From assembly GCF_004295585.1 (NCBI RefSeq), contig NZ_AP019400.1, positions 5,549,501 through 5,613,500 of the forward strand: DNA of 64,000 nucleotides, given 5' to 3'. The notes beneath the pieces are model-generated. The model had not been told where the DNA came from, did not search any database, and worked only from the letters and a program-made list of their open reading frames with translations. The DNA is from Cohnella abietis (GTDB lineage Bacteria; Bacillota; Bacilli; Paenibacillales; Paenibacillaceae). Both the position numbers and the translations under genes were made by a program. This document shows positions 8,289 through 17,962 of this stretch, piece by piece; the stretch's first letter is position 1; each line of letters begins with the position of its first letter.

Positions 8289-11200
8289 TTATTCTATAGC
8301 TATCCAAATGTCTAAAGCACGTGAGCAAATCTCAATATTTTCGTGATTTCTATATAATTTTAATAGATGAACACATTCAGGACTCCACAATAAAATGCTT
8401 CCCGCAACTTCAAGTAAAGAAAGTCCAATAAACTGAGATTCGTTACTACCTCCAGAACAGATTACTTCAACAATTTCTAATACCGCTTCTGGATTCCAAT
8501 ACCCTTTGCTATTTTTTAAATTTTGCGCAACCAGTTTATATGTATCGCCTAAAAGATGTGGATGATTTGAAATGCAATATACAATTCTGTTCAGATAATC
8601 AACGGATTCCTCTAACTTATTCCAATCTATTGATGCTATATACAACTTCATTACAACATGCTTTAATGTATCATTTGACTCCAGACAGTCAATAATCCCC
8701 TTATACAAAGGTGTAAGGTTTACACGTGTGTTCTGTGGCAAAGATATCAGCTTGTCTATAAATTTCAAGAGACGTTGACGATGAGGCAGATCTCTTTTGG
8801 CATTTGCATGCCAATCATCACTTATTTTAGCACCAGCCAAATTCTTAAATACTTCAATAATAAACTCATTGACCTTACCATCACGGCCTGTTTCTATCAA
8901 TGTGTTCATTGCAGCAGCCCATCTAGCGCTATCATCCAAGTCCACAATTGTCTTTGCAGTGGCAGTCGCAATTATTTCTTCGCTTCCATTTGTCCAATTT
9001 ACCATACAATTGAAAGCATATCTGCCAACATCGACATCTGAATGACTTGCAATTTTAATAATTAATTCTAAATATTGAGCTCTATAGTCTACCGGAAGTT
9101 CATTAGGTTGTTGGAATAATAAACTTTTTGCAATATCACTTTGAGATGAAGAAGCCATTGCATTCATAATATTCCATCCACGTTCATCATCTAGAAACTG
9201 CCTCGCTGCATGCCCTACTGCAATGATTACATCCTTATGTGAATTTGTTTTTTCAAGCTCGCTCATTAATAGTGGAATGCTATCACTACTTCTATATGTA
9301 CCTAGTAGCCTAATGGCCTCTTTTCTAACCGTAATTTTTAGTTTGTCTCTATCCAAAAGTTGTTTAAGCATTGAAGTCAATAAAACCGGATTAACTCTAC
9401 GAATGCATCTTGGTATCGAGTACATTGCTACACGAGCTCTATCTCCATCCAAATTGTTCAATAGAATTGGAAGTGCCGTTTCGGGTTCTTCAACTAATGA
9501 AAGTGCATAAAGTGCAGCTTCTACTACAGATACTTCATCATCCTTCAAAAGTTTTAATATCTTTTCTGGGCAAAGATCAGGCATTATAGCCATTGTTTTT
9601 ATAACTTTTGAACGTTCAACCAGACTACGCTTAGGATCGAATGCGATTGTTTCTAATAAGGTACTTAAAGATTTTTGCTGACGAGGCAACCACTTATTAA
9701 ACCCATGCATAGCTGGCACGAGATGAATGGTCTTACCCGATAAAAACCTACCTTTAATTGCAGCACCCGAAATAAATGGATCTAACCATTCTTGACGTTT
9801 TAGATGTAGATGCAAGAACACTGAATTTATTGTAATAAACGATTTATCCAAAGTTATTAATTCCTTGACTCTTTCATCACGTGTTTTATGAGGTGCGAGC
9901 CAAAGTCTTGTTGCTTGTATGGCTATAGAATCTGTATTCGCCTTCGTCGCTTCTTTTAATAGATTTTGAAGTTTTAATAGGTTAAAGCTTCTTTTTCCGA
10001 AGGAGTTCGCCAAGCTGATTACAAAATTGTAGTTTTCTCTTTTGTTCGCCTCCACAACTAGTGGATAAATCTCGTCAAATATAATCTTTTCTATACCTCG
10101 AGGTAAACTTTCTTGAAATGATGGTAGTGTTAGGTGACCATTCTGCTTTGCTAGTTTAATAATCGTTCTTAAAGAGAACTTAAAAATCTCGCTTTGAGGA
10201 TTTACTGCATTGTATCGCATAATGACAAATGCTAATTTTTGAGTGGCAGCCTTAGTTGCATATGAACTATCTCTAGCTTCAATCACACTATCAACAAGTA
10301 AAGTAAGTTCTTTTATATTCTCATCCGTATAAATGGATGCAGGACTATTTGAAAGCTCTGTGAACACTGCATATCTCACTGGATCTTGATCATTTTTTAT
10401 ACGACCTAAATACACCAAAGTCTCATTAACACCTTGTCTCGATAGTGCAGTACTTTTAATCAGTTGTGCAAGTGCAATTGCACGTTCGTCTGCACTCGAT
10501 ACTTGTGCTGCTCTTTCAAGCATCTCTCTTGAATGATGAATAGATCGACAAGCATTAATACGAATTGTTTTTTCCCGACTATCATAAATTTCACGAAGAC
10601 CAAGCATTCGGGTTGCTTCTTTGTCACGTAATGTATGCGGTAACTGGTTCAGTAATGTTTCTGGAAAAATTCGTTCCTTGCGCTTTTCTTCTTCATATAC
10701 CGACTCAAAAAGCACTGTACGACTGGAAGGAGCAAAACAATGTAGTAATTTCGCTAAATGTAAGGGGCTATCTACAAGTAATTTAGCAATTCCAATCCAT
10801 TGATCCATTGATAGATATTTTCTTCTTTTTAAAATCCCCGCAGGTACACCATGAGTAATTAGGTCGCTTCGCGTCTCAATTTGTGTTAGCAGCTTGTACA
10901 CTGCATCAGGATTTATGCGAACTAAAGTGCCAAGATGTTTTTTTAGCGTAGGATGTATGATACCCATTGGCCCATGATTCATAGCACATTCTAAAACCAA
11001 ATCCGCTTTTAATCGGCATAACATTTCGATAGCTGATGAAAACCTCCACCACACATATTCCTTTTGCCTCAGTGGCGCGCTTTCTAACGTTGTTTTAAAA
11101 TATTCAGCAACCACGTCAAGATGCCGACTAGCTAATTTGTCCCAGTCTCTTATGACATATCCAATATCAACAATCCATTTACTAGCCGTTTCCTTACTAC

Positions 11201-11654
11201 ATACGGGTATTAAAATCGATGTCTCCTTCGCTCCCCATCGGGCATACACAACAGGCAATAAACGCTCCGCTAATTGTTGACGATTTATTAATGAAATACT
11301 GCGTAGTAATTTCCGACGACAATCATATGATAAATGTAGTATTTCACGTTCGATATCACTATCTGTAGCCACTTTGGCCAAAAGACCTGCTGCATGATTT
11401 CTAACCGAAGCCATAGGATGCTTTAAGGCTAATAAAACAATAGATGCATCTTGTGTTACACTAGCACCCGTTAATGCAAGATGTGCCTCATAGGCACCAC
11501 CCTCCAGTAATGAAGAAAGCAAGTTTGAATACTGAATCGATCCATTATGATTAATGCCTAATAATGCTATTCTATTCATTCTATCTGAATAGCCTAGTGT
11601 ATCTATTTCTTTAAGTAAATTTTTCTTATCCAGTAGATCCCTTTTGAAAATCAT
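8289..11654 (-). CDS. Very large HEAT-repeat protein of unknown function
   Basis: An 1121-residue, almost wholly alpha-helical protein. Repeated helix pairs such as MASVRNHAAGLLAKVA, DEVSVVEAALYALSLVEEPE, GDRARVAMYSIPRCIRRVNP and VRKEAIRLLGTYRSSDSIP are HEAT-type motifs, clearest at about residues 75-120 and 690-860. There is no signal peptide, membrane segment or recognisable catalytic domain, so it is probably a cytoplasmic scaffold. The ATG at 11654 follows AGAGGGGGA with ideal spacing. It is a single-gene unit: the convergent siderophore gene is on one side and an intergenic region on the other. Its AT-rich coding composition differs from the GC-richer SLH gene next to it, which hints at separate acquisition. 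The function is not recognised. Confidence 0.75.
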   Translation of the reverse strand: MIFKRDLLDKKNLLKEIDTLGYSDRMNRIALLGINHNGSIQYSNLLSSLLEGGAYEAHLALTGASVTQDASIVLLALKHPMASVRNHAAGLLAKVATDSDIEREILHLSYDCRRKLLRSISLINRQQLAERLLPVVYARWGAKETSILIPVCSKETASKWIVDIGYVIRDWDKLASRHLDVVAEYFKTTLESAPLRQKEYVWWRFSSAIEMLCRLKADLVLECAMNHGPMGIIHPTLKKHLGTLVRINPDAVYKLLTQIETRSDLITHGVPAGILKRRKYLSMDQWIGIAKLLVDSPLHLAKLLHCFAPSSRTVLFESVYEEEKRKERIFPETLLNQLPHTLRDKEATRMLGLREIYDSREKTIRINACRSIHHSREMLERAAQVSSADERAIALAQLIKSTALSRQGVNETLVYLGRIKNDQDPVRYAVFTELSNSPASIYTDENIKELTLLVDSVIEARDSSYATKAATQKLAFVIMRYNAVNPQSEIFKFSLRTIIKLAKQNGHLTLPSFQESLPRGIEKIIFDEIYPLVVEANKRENYNFVISLANSFGKRSFNLLKLQNLLKEATKANTDSIAIQATRLWLAPHKTRDERVKELITLDKSFITINSVFLHLHLKRQEWLDPFISGAAIKGRFLSGKTIHLVPAMHGFNKWLPRQQKSLSTLLETIAFDPKRSLVERSKVIKTMAIMPDLCPEKILKLLKDDEVSVVEAALYALSLVEEPETALPILLNNLDGDRARVAMYSIPRCIRRVNPVLLTSMLKQLLDRDKLKITVRKEAIRLLGTYRSSDSIPLLMSELEKTNSHKDVIIAVGHAARQFLDDERGWNIMNAMASSSQSDIAKSLLFQQPNELPVDYRAQYLELIIKIASHSDVDVGRYAFNCMVNWTNGSEEIIATATAKTIVDLDDSARWAAAMNTLIETGRDGKVNEFIIEVFKNLAGAKISDDWHANAKRDLPHRQRLLKFIDKLISLPQNTRVNLTPLYKGIIDCLESNDTLKHVVMKLYIASIDWNKLEESVDYLNRIVYCISNHPHLLGDTYKLVAQNLKNSKGYWNPEAVLEIVEVICSGGSNESQFIGLSLLEVAGSILLWSPECVHLLKLYRNHENIEICSRALDIWIAIE

Positions 11655-11862
11655 AAGTCCCCCTCTTTCACCTGTCTATTTGCCCCGAATTTTATTTCTA
11701 TACCAACTCCCATTGTAATCTGTACTGTAACATTTTTACAGCTTCCCTTTTAGTACGATACCATCAATATTAAGCACTCCACATATGCGGACTGCCGATC
11801 GTTCGCAATTGTTAGCTTTATATGCATCCGTAAGCCACCACGCTTGCGATTTAACGATTTAC

Positions 11863-11903
11863 AAAAAAACCCTTCCCAACAACGATGATCTTGTTAGGAA
11901 GGG
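11863..11903 (-). terminator. Terminator of the 1929-residue SLH protein gene
   Basis: On the minus strand CCCTTCCTAACAA pairs with TTGTTGGGAAGGG across an eight-base loop and is followed by TTTTTTTGT. It begins about 40 bp after the stop codon. The remaining 11655-11860 holds no gene I can support. Confidence 0.9.
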
Positions 11904-11942
11904 ATTTTGAATGATTATTTCATCGCTTAGTGAAATCTCTAC

Positions 11943-14900
11943 TTAAATCAAGCCTGATGTTTGCAAAAGTCTTTGAATAATAGTTGCAACCTCAGCCCTC
12001 GTGATGAATGCCTTTGGTGCAAGCTCGGTGGCACTTCGTCCAGATACAAGGCCGGCCTGTACGCTGTCTATAACACTGCTGTGTGCCCAGCCGGATACGT
12101 TTAACTCATCTCTAAAAGAACGAAGTGTTGTATCATCCGATTGAGTGGACAGCTTTGCCTTCAATCCAGTAATCGCCATTGCTCTGGAGAGAATCATCAT
12201 GGCCTGTTCTCGAGTAATCTTGTCGTTCGGTCGGAACGTGCCATTCTCAAACCCTTCAATCAGTTTATACGAATATGCCGTGTTGATCGCGCTGCTGAAC
12301 CAATTCGAAGTCTTCACGTCAGAGAACACCGTTGAACTATTTTCCAGTTTCAGTCCCAGTCCTCGTACAAGAATGGCTGCAAACTCAGCTCGAGTGATAT
12401 CGCGGCCAGGACTGAACAAACCGTTGCCCGTACCGTCAATGACCATCCGCGATCCCATGTCATTAACAGCGGATTTCGCCCAGTGGTTCGCGACATCCAG
12501 GAATTCGAGCGGATGCCAGACGACGGAGTAAGTGCTATTGGTTAAGCTGTTGATCTGAGCATAATGCTTGCCATCGATGACTACGATCTTAGTCGGTACG
12601 TGGCGAACCGTTCCGTCCGGCTCAACAACGACGCCAGTCGTAATCTTGTTCGGGTCAATGCCTTCCGGCAAAGCCACCATACGTTCGACATAGACGTTAA
12701 ATTTCGTGACTTCGACTGTTTTTCCGCCGTAAGTACCTGTGACCGTGAAGTCAAGCGCAGGCACGACAACGGAGAACTTGCCCTCTGCCTCCGCGTTCTT
12801 GACAACCTTTGCCATCGTGTCCGACGTTTGCGCAATCGAGATTTTTAACTGAATGTCATCCAGCTTCACGTTGCTGCCGAACTTGCCGGCTACTTCGTCA
12901 ATGTTGATTTCCTTGGCCGGCAACGTGTAGGTTCCTTTGCTTGTCTGCAAAACTAGCGTCGCTGACAGATTCTCCATATTCTTAACCATCTGGCCGTTCA
13001 GTTCGCCAACAATGACGTTCGACGCGGACTTGACTGGAATGGTGACGACTGCATTTACGCCCTCCGATTCCAACTTCGCCTTTAGCTTAGCCGGATCGAC
13101 GACAACTGTCGTCGTCTTGATGCCGACCGATTCCGTCGTTGTTGCTTTACCCGCATTTTCAACCTTGCCATTAATCAGCACGTCGACTGCCTCTTCGTTC
13201 GTATCGGTCGATGTTCCGTTCGTAGGCTGAGGCCCCGACTGCTCGACGATCACAATCGCTGCCGTTTGACCAAACTTCACGACTCGGCCCTGTGCATCTA
13301 CCTCGGCAATGCCGATCTTGTCCCCGTTCGCCGCCGGGATCAGGAGGTCGCTCGGTACGTTCGAGTAACCGCTAAGCGTGTCGCCGACATTTGGTACTTT
13401 TACTGTGCCGCTGCCGAAGTTGAAGTAGACCAACCGATGTTCGCCGTTAACACCAGGCGTTACCGTTATCCGGGTTTTGCCATCGTTTGCCGAGCCACTC
13501 GGATCTCCTGCCGTTACCGTCAAACCGCCAGCTGGGACGGAAACATTCGTCGTGAAGATCAGCGTAGTAGACGGGCCCGCCGGAACAGATCCGCTGGCTG
13601 CCACCCGCACTAGAACCGTGTGCTCGCCGCTAAGCTGGGGCATATTGGTTCCGTTATATCGGACGTAAGCCCCGCCATCAACTGAGAATTCCATCGTCGT
13701 GTCCAAGCCGACAATCACATTGCTTGCATCGTCGGCATTCACATTCGGAGCAGCAGGAATGGTTGCACCCGAGTCATGGATGGTGACTTGAGCGGGAATG
13801 GAGGCAAACGCCGTTTGCGTTGCGGCTACCCGCACATAATAGACGCCTGGCTCCAACCCGACTTCCGATGTCCCGGATGTATTCGTCCATGTTCCGGTAT
13901 TTCCCTTTTTATACTCCATCGTAAGATTTAAGTTGAGAATCGAACCATCATTCGCTCCGTTGTAAGTGACATCCGTCACTGTAATATCGACCGGAGCTGC
14001 CGGGCGAGCCGGCAAGCTTAACGTCTGCTCTGCGCTGTCGGTCGTTGTCGTGCCGTTGCCCTTCTTCACCACGTTCACGGTTGCGCCCAGCCAACTGCCA
14101 TTGATCGCCACTTTCCCGTTACCGTCCGCCGTCACTGTCGTGCCGTTGATGGTGTAGGTCTCATTCGGCTCCAATCCCGTCAATTGTTCCGCCGCGTAGT
14201 CGATCCCCGCCGCCGGCGTCGCTTCCGGCAATGATCCATATGTCGAAATCGTTACTTGCTGCGATTCCGAAGCAAATGCCGAAGACGTCGCTTTGACGCG
14301 TACGTAATACGTATCCGGCTCCAGACCTGTTAAGCTTGTTCCGGTTACGTCCGTCCAACTGCCGCCCGTTCCTTTCTTGTATTCCATTGAAGAAGTTACG
14401 TTCGTCAACGTCCCGTTGTTGCCGTTAATTGACGTCTCGTCCGTCTTCCCTGCGGTAGGTGTCGCCGGGCGAGCAGGCAAGCTTATCGTCTGTGCTGCAC
14501 TATCGGTCGTTGTCGTGCCGTTGCCCTTCTTCACCACGTTCACGGTTGTTCTCAGCCAACTTTCGTCGATTGTCACTTCCCCGTCGCTGTTCGCCGTTAC
14601 GTCAGTGCCGTTGATGGTGTAGGGGGCGTTCGGTACCAGTCCCGTCAATTGTTCACCAGCGTAGTCGATTACCGCCACTGGCGTCGACTCATGAGACGCG
14701 TTAAACGCCGCGATCGTTACCGTCTGCGCAACAGACGCGAATGCCGAAGACGTCGCTTTGGCGCGCACGTAATACGTATCCGGCTCCAGACCTGTTAAGC
14801 TCGTTCCGGTTAAGTCCTGCCAACTGCCGCCCGTTCCTTTTTTGTACTCCATTGCCGAAGTAACGTTCGTCAACGACCCATTGTTGCCGTTGATGGACGT

Positions 14901-17732
14901 CTCGTCCGTTTTCCCTGCGGTTGGCGTCGCCGGGCGAACCGGCAGGATCAACGCCTGCGCCACACTATCGATTGATGTCGTGCCGTTGCCCTTCTTAACC
15001 ACGTTCACGGTTGTGCCAAGCCAACTTTCGTCGATTGTCACTTCCCCGTTGCTGTTCGCCGTCACCGCTGTGCCCTTAATGGTGTAGGAGGCATTCGGTA
15101 CCAATCCCGTCAATTGTTCACCAGCGTAATCGATCACCGCCACTGGCGTCGCTTCCGGCGATAATCCAAACGTCGAAATCGTTACTAGTTGCGCTTGCGA
15201 AGCAAATGCCGAAGACGTCGCTTTGAAGCGCACGGAGTAAGTATCCGGCTCCAATTCAGTCACGCTCGTACCGGTTACGTCCGCCCAGCTGCCGCTTGTT
15301 CCTTTTTTGTACTCCATTGCCGAAGTTACGTTAGTCAACGTCCCATCGTTGCCGTTGATGGACGTCTCGTCCGTCTTCCCTGCGGTTGGCGTTGCCGGGC
15401 GAGCCGGCAGGCTCAACGCCTGCGCCAGGCTATCGATCGTTGTCGTACCGTTGCCCTTCTTCACCACGTTCACGGTTGTGCCCAGCCAACTGCCGTCAAT
15501 CTCCAGTTTGCCGTTGCTGTCCGCAGTAACCGCCGTTCCTTTAATGGTGTATGCGCCATTCGGCACCAGTCCCGTCAGTTGCTCTGCCGCGTAGTCTATC
15601 TGCGCCGCTGGCCTCGCCTCCGCTACCGGCGCCGCAGTGACCGTAATCGTTGCCGTCCCTTTTTTGCTATTGTTAAACGTCGATGTTGCCGTAATCGTAT
15701 AATCATCCGGAACGGCGTTAGCTGCGACTGTCACGTTACCCGTGCCGCTCACCGCTACCTTATTGCTTGCATCGCTACTCGACCACGTTACATTTGTCGT
15801 AGCTCCTCCCGCGGCATCCACCATAACCGCGAGCTGTTTGCTTCCGCCCTGCACGACGCTGTAGGTGGCTGGAGTGACGGTTACGCTGTTAACTGCAGGC
15901 GCCGCGGTGACCGTTATTGTCATCGTCGCTTTTTTACTATTATCAAACGTCGAGGTCGCCGTAATCGTATAACTTCCCGGCACTGCGTCCGACGCAACGG
16001 TCACTAAACCCGTACCGTTCACCGCCACTTTGTTGCTAACGTCGCTGCTCGTCCAATTGAGAGTCTTTGGCGTTCCTTCCACCACGTTTACTGTAAAACC
16101 GATCTGCCTGTATAGACCTTGCTGAATACTAGCACTGCCCTGGGAGAACGACACGCTAATAACGGCAGGAAGCAAGACTTTAATCGTCACCGTCGCTTTT
16201 TTGCTATTATCAAACGTAGATGTCGCCGTAATCGTATAATCGCCCGGCGCGGCGTCCGCAGCAACGGTTACATTACCAGTACCGTCTACCGCCACTTTAC
16301 TGCTTGAGTCACTGCTTGTCCACGTGAGCGTCGTCGCCGCTCCTCCCTGCGCGTCTACCGATGCTTGAAGCTGCTTGCTTCCACCTTGTGCTAGGCTAAT
16401 GGGACTCGGGGGCGTCACCGTTACGCTATTGACGGCCGGAGCCGGCATGTAGTTTACCCGAATCTGTTCGACCGAAGTGTTCTTCTCCTGCCACGCTACG
16501 AATGTCGCATTGTTCAGTGTGGTTATGGCAGGATTAAAAGCTGCTTTCGAAGAATCCGCGACGAAACCGTTTAAGCCGGCTTCTGCGCTCGTCCAAACAG
16601 AACCGTTATACTTCTTCGCGCGAATTTTGAATACCGCGGTAGAACCAACCCAACCCCAGTTTTCCGACCACACTGCATGGACTTCATGATTTACAACTGC
16701 TAATTTCACCTGGTAGGCTCGGAAAGAAGGATCTACGTTGATTCCATTCTTCCCATTACCGTCAATGCTTGTCCAGACGTTTCCGTCGTATTTCTTCACC
16801 CGAATTTGGTCGTCATTCGTCGCATCGACCGGTTCATTCCAAGCTGCGTACAAGTCGCCGTCGGCCGCGATTAACGACGGGGAATACGCGCTTTTATCGG
16901 TCTTTATATTTAATCCGGTCACGCCGTTTCCGTCGATCGGCGTCCAACTTGTACCGTTGTACTTCTTCGCCCTGAGCTGGTAAATGCTCCCGTACTGTTC
17001 CGACCATACCGCGATTAAATCATTTCCCAATACGGCTAAAGCAGGAAAAGCCGCCGCTTTGTTCGGATCCTTGTTTAATCCTTCCGCGCCTCCGTCGACG
17101 CTTGCCCACTCCCCACCGGTATACATCTTGACGCGAAGCTTACTCGCTTCAATCCACGACGCATACAGAGCATTTTTGTATACGACCAGAGTTGGACTGT
17201 TAGCGCCATTGTTCCCATCGTAGTTAATTCCGGTCAAACTTCCTTCGGCTGGAGACCAGCCTGCGCTGCTATATTTCTTGACCCGAATTTTACCGAGAGA
17301 CGATGTGACCCCTTCGACCCATGCGACATATAAGGCGTCGTCGTAAACGGCCATAGTCGGTTGCGTTCCAGCAATCCCTGGGGCCATGTTTATTCCGTAT
17401 GGACCGTTGCCGTCGACGCTCTTCCAACCCGTGCTGTCAAATTTCTTGACTCTGATTTGATTGGGGTTATTGCCCACGATTTTTTCCTGCCACGCCACAT
17501 AAACTTCGCCGTTCCATGCGGCCAGAGCAGGATATTCCGCCAAATTAGTTGAAGTTACGTTTAGTCCGTTAGGACCGCCTCCGTCGATCATCGACCACCC
17601 CCCCGCTGCAGCAGCCTTGCCGCCCCCGCTCGCTAGAAGCGGTATCCATAGGATAACGGCGAGTAATAGATAGGCCGTTTTTCTAAATCTATCGTTTTTC
17701 TTTTCCATTCTTCGATTCATATTCGGGATCAA
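11943..17732 (-). CDS. Giant S-layer-anchored protein: beta-propeller-like repeats, Ig-like arrays, three SLH domains
   Basis: A 1929-residue exported protein. Residues 1-42 form a signal peptide ending KAAAAG. About 43-435 contain seven repeats of roughly 55 residues with YVAWQE/LYVAWVE and IRVKKY/RAKKYNG landmarks, suggesting a seven-bladed propeller. About 436-735 hold three Big_2-like Ig units (SWTSSD, VAVxGTGNVTV, SKKATVTI). About 735-1290 hold four 155-residue units (AEQLTGLVPN, VNVVKKGNGTT, MEYKKGT, EPDTYYVR). A mixed region follows, then three SLH domains (about 1740-1929) with FLDVANHWAKSAV, FSDVKTSNWF and ITRAE/ITREQ motifs that bind pyruvylated wall polymer. The start is TTG 17732 behind AGGAGAGGA; ATG 17720 is possible. 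A strong terminator ends it. Role: cell-surface binding or scaffold; ligand unknown. Confidence 0.9.
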   Translation of the reverse strand: MIPNMNRRMEKKNDRFRKTAYLLLAVILWIPLLASGGGKAAAAGGWSMIDGGGPNGLNVTSTNLAEYPALAAWNGEVYVAWQEKIVGNNPNQIRVKKFDSTGWKSVDGNGPYGINMAPGIAGTQPTMAVYDDALYVAWVEGVTSSLGKIRVKKYSSAGWSPAEGSLTGINYDGNNGANSPTLVVYKNALYASWIEASKLRVKMYTGGEWASVDGGAEGLNKDPNKAAAFPALAVLGNDLIAVWSEQYGSIYQLRAKKYNGTSWTPIDGNGVTGLNIKTDKSAYSPSLIAADGDLYAAWNEPVDATNDDQIRVKKYDGNVWTSIDGNGKNGINVDPSFRAYQVKLAVVNHEVHAVWSENWGWVGSTAVFKIRAKKYNGSVWTSAEAGLNGFVADSSKAAFNPAITTLNNATFVAWQEKNTSVEQIRVNYMPAPAVNSVTVTPPSPISLAQGGSKQLQASVDAQGGAATTLTWTSSDSSSKVAVDGTGNVTVAADAAPGDYTITATSTFDNSKKATVTIKVLLPAVISVSFSQGSASIQQGLYRQIGFTVNVVEGTPKTLNWTSSDVSNKVAVNGTGLVTVASDAVPGSYTITATSTFDNSKKATMTITVTAAPAVNSVTVTPATYSVVQGGSKQLAVMVDAAGGATTNVTWSSSDASNKVAVSGTGNVTVAANAVPDDYTITATSTFNNSKKGTATITVTAAPVAEARPAAQIDYAAEQLTGLVPNGAYTIKGTAVTADSNGKLEIDGSWLGTTVNVVKKGNGTTTIDSLAQALSLPARPATPTAGKTDETSINGNDGTLTNVTSAMEYKKGTSGSWADVTGTSVTELEPDTYSVRFKATSSAFASQAQLVTISTFGLSPEATPVAVIDYAGEQLTGLVPNASYTIKGTAVTANSNGEVTIDESWLGTTVNVVKKGNGTTSIDSVAQALILPVRPATPTAGKTDETSINGNNGSLTNVTSAMEYKKGTGGSWQDLTGTSLTGLEPDTYYVRAKATSSAFASVAQTVTIAAFNASHESTPVAVIDYAGEQLTGLVPNAPYTINGTDVTANSDGEVTIDESWLRTTVNVVKKGNGTTTTDSAAQTISLPARPATPTAGKTDETSINGNNGTLTNVTSSMEYKKGTGGSWTDVTGTSLTGLEPDTYYVRVKATSSAFASESQQVTISTYGSLPEATPAAGIDYAAEQLTGLEPNETYTINGTTVTADGNGKVAINGSWLGATVNVVKKGNGTTTTDSAEQTLSLPARPAAPVDITVTDVTYNGANDGSILNLNLTMEYKKGNTGTWTNTSGTSEVGLEPGVYYVRVAATQTAFASIPAQVTIHDSGATIPAAPNVNADDASNVIVGLDTTMEFSVDGGAYVRYNGTNMPQLSGEHTVLVRVAASGSVPAGPSTTLIFTTNVSVPAGGLTVTAGDPSGSANDGKTRITVTPGVNGEHRLVYFNFGSGTVKVPNVGDTLSGYSNVPSDLLIPAANGDKIGIAEVDAQGRVVKFGQTAAIVIVEQSGPQPTNGTSTDTNEEAVDVLINGKVENAGKATTTESVGIKTTTVVVDPAKLKAKLESEGVNAVVTIPVKSASNVIVGELNGQMVKNMENLSATLVLQTSKGTYTLPAKEINIDEVAGKFGSNVKLDDIQLKISIAQTSDTMAKVVKNAEAEGKFSVVVPALDFTVTGTYGGKTVEVTKFNVYVERMVALPEGIDPNKITTGVVVEPDGTVRHVPTKIVVIDGKHYAQINSLTNSTYSVVWHPLEFLDVANHWAKSAVNDMGSRMVIDGTGNGLFSPGRDITRAEFAAILVRGLGLKLENSSTVFSDVKTSNWFSSAINTAYSYKLIEGFENGTFRPNDKITREQAMMILSRAMAITGLKAKLSTQSDDTTLRSFRDELNVSGWAHSSVIDSVQAGLVSGRSATELAPKAFITRAEVATIIQRLLQTSGLI
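13780..15620 (-). repeat. Tandem DNA repeat with an exact 465-bp period
   Basis: The same point of the unit (TATTCCATTG/TACTCCATTG and its neighbours on the plus strand) recurs at about 13912, 14377, 14842 and 15307, spaced by exactly 465 bp (155 codons). Units two to four are nearly identical at DNA level; the first is more diverged. The repeat lies inside the SLH protein gene. Confidence 0.9.
15630..16445 (-). repeat. Three tandem Big_2-like units, about 270-bp period
   Basis: The segment reading CTTTTTT-CTATT-TCAAACGT on the plus strand recurs near 15658, 15928 and 16196, and a GTGACCGT/ATCGTCACCGT block precedes each. Each unit codes for one Ig-like domain with the WTSSD and SKKATVTI motifs. 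Confidence 0.8.
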
Positions 17733-17773
17733 TCTGCATCTTCCTCTCCTGATCGTCGTTCTTCCTCAAGTCC

Positions 17774-17876
17774 CGTGTGATCTTCGCCGTTCCTTTTTTG
17801 CCAGTGTTCACCGTTGACGTTACCGTGATTGTATAAGAGCCAGGCTCGGCATCCGCCGTTACGGTTAAGTAACCAC
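17774..17876 (-). pseudogene. Relic of a Big_2-like Ig unit upstream of the SLH gene
   Basis: In a frame different from the downstream gene the minus strand reads LTVTADAEPGSYTITVTST, then GKKGTAKIT, the same sequence as the C-terminal half of the Ig units inside the 1929-residue protein. It is cut off at about 17876 by unrelated sequence just next to a terminator, has no start of its own, and ends in non-homologous residues. It looks like the leftover of an upstream repeat gene or of recombination between repeats. Confidence 0.65.
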
Positions 17877-17914
17877 TCCATAATAACGGAAGCGATGTTG
17901 CAAAATTGTTGCAA

Positions 17915-17949
17915 AACAAAAAGGAACCCTCTTGGACTACAGGTTCCTT
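17915..17949 (-). terminator. Terminator of the sensor kinase/response regulator operon
   Basis: On the minus strand AAGGAACC and GGTTCCTT pair around a 13-base loop, followed by TTTGTTTTGC. It lies 14 bp past the response regulator stop codon. Confidence 0.85.
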
Positions 17950-17962
17950 CATGCGATATAGA

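Noticed and set aside
15189..16007. Plus-strand 272-residue Arg/Cys-rich ORF
   Set aside because: Antisense shadow of the SLH protein's repeat units, with composition typical of a wrong-frame translation.
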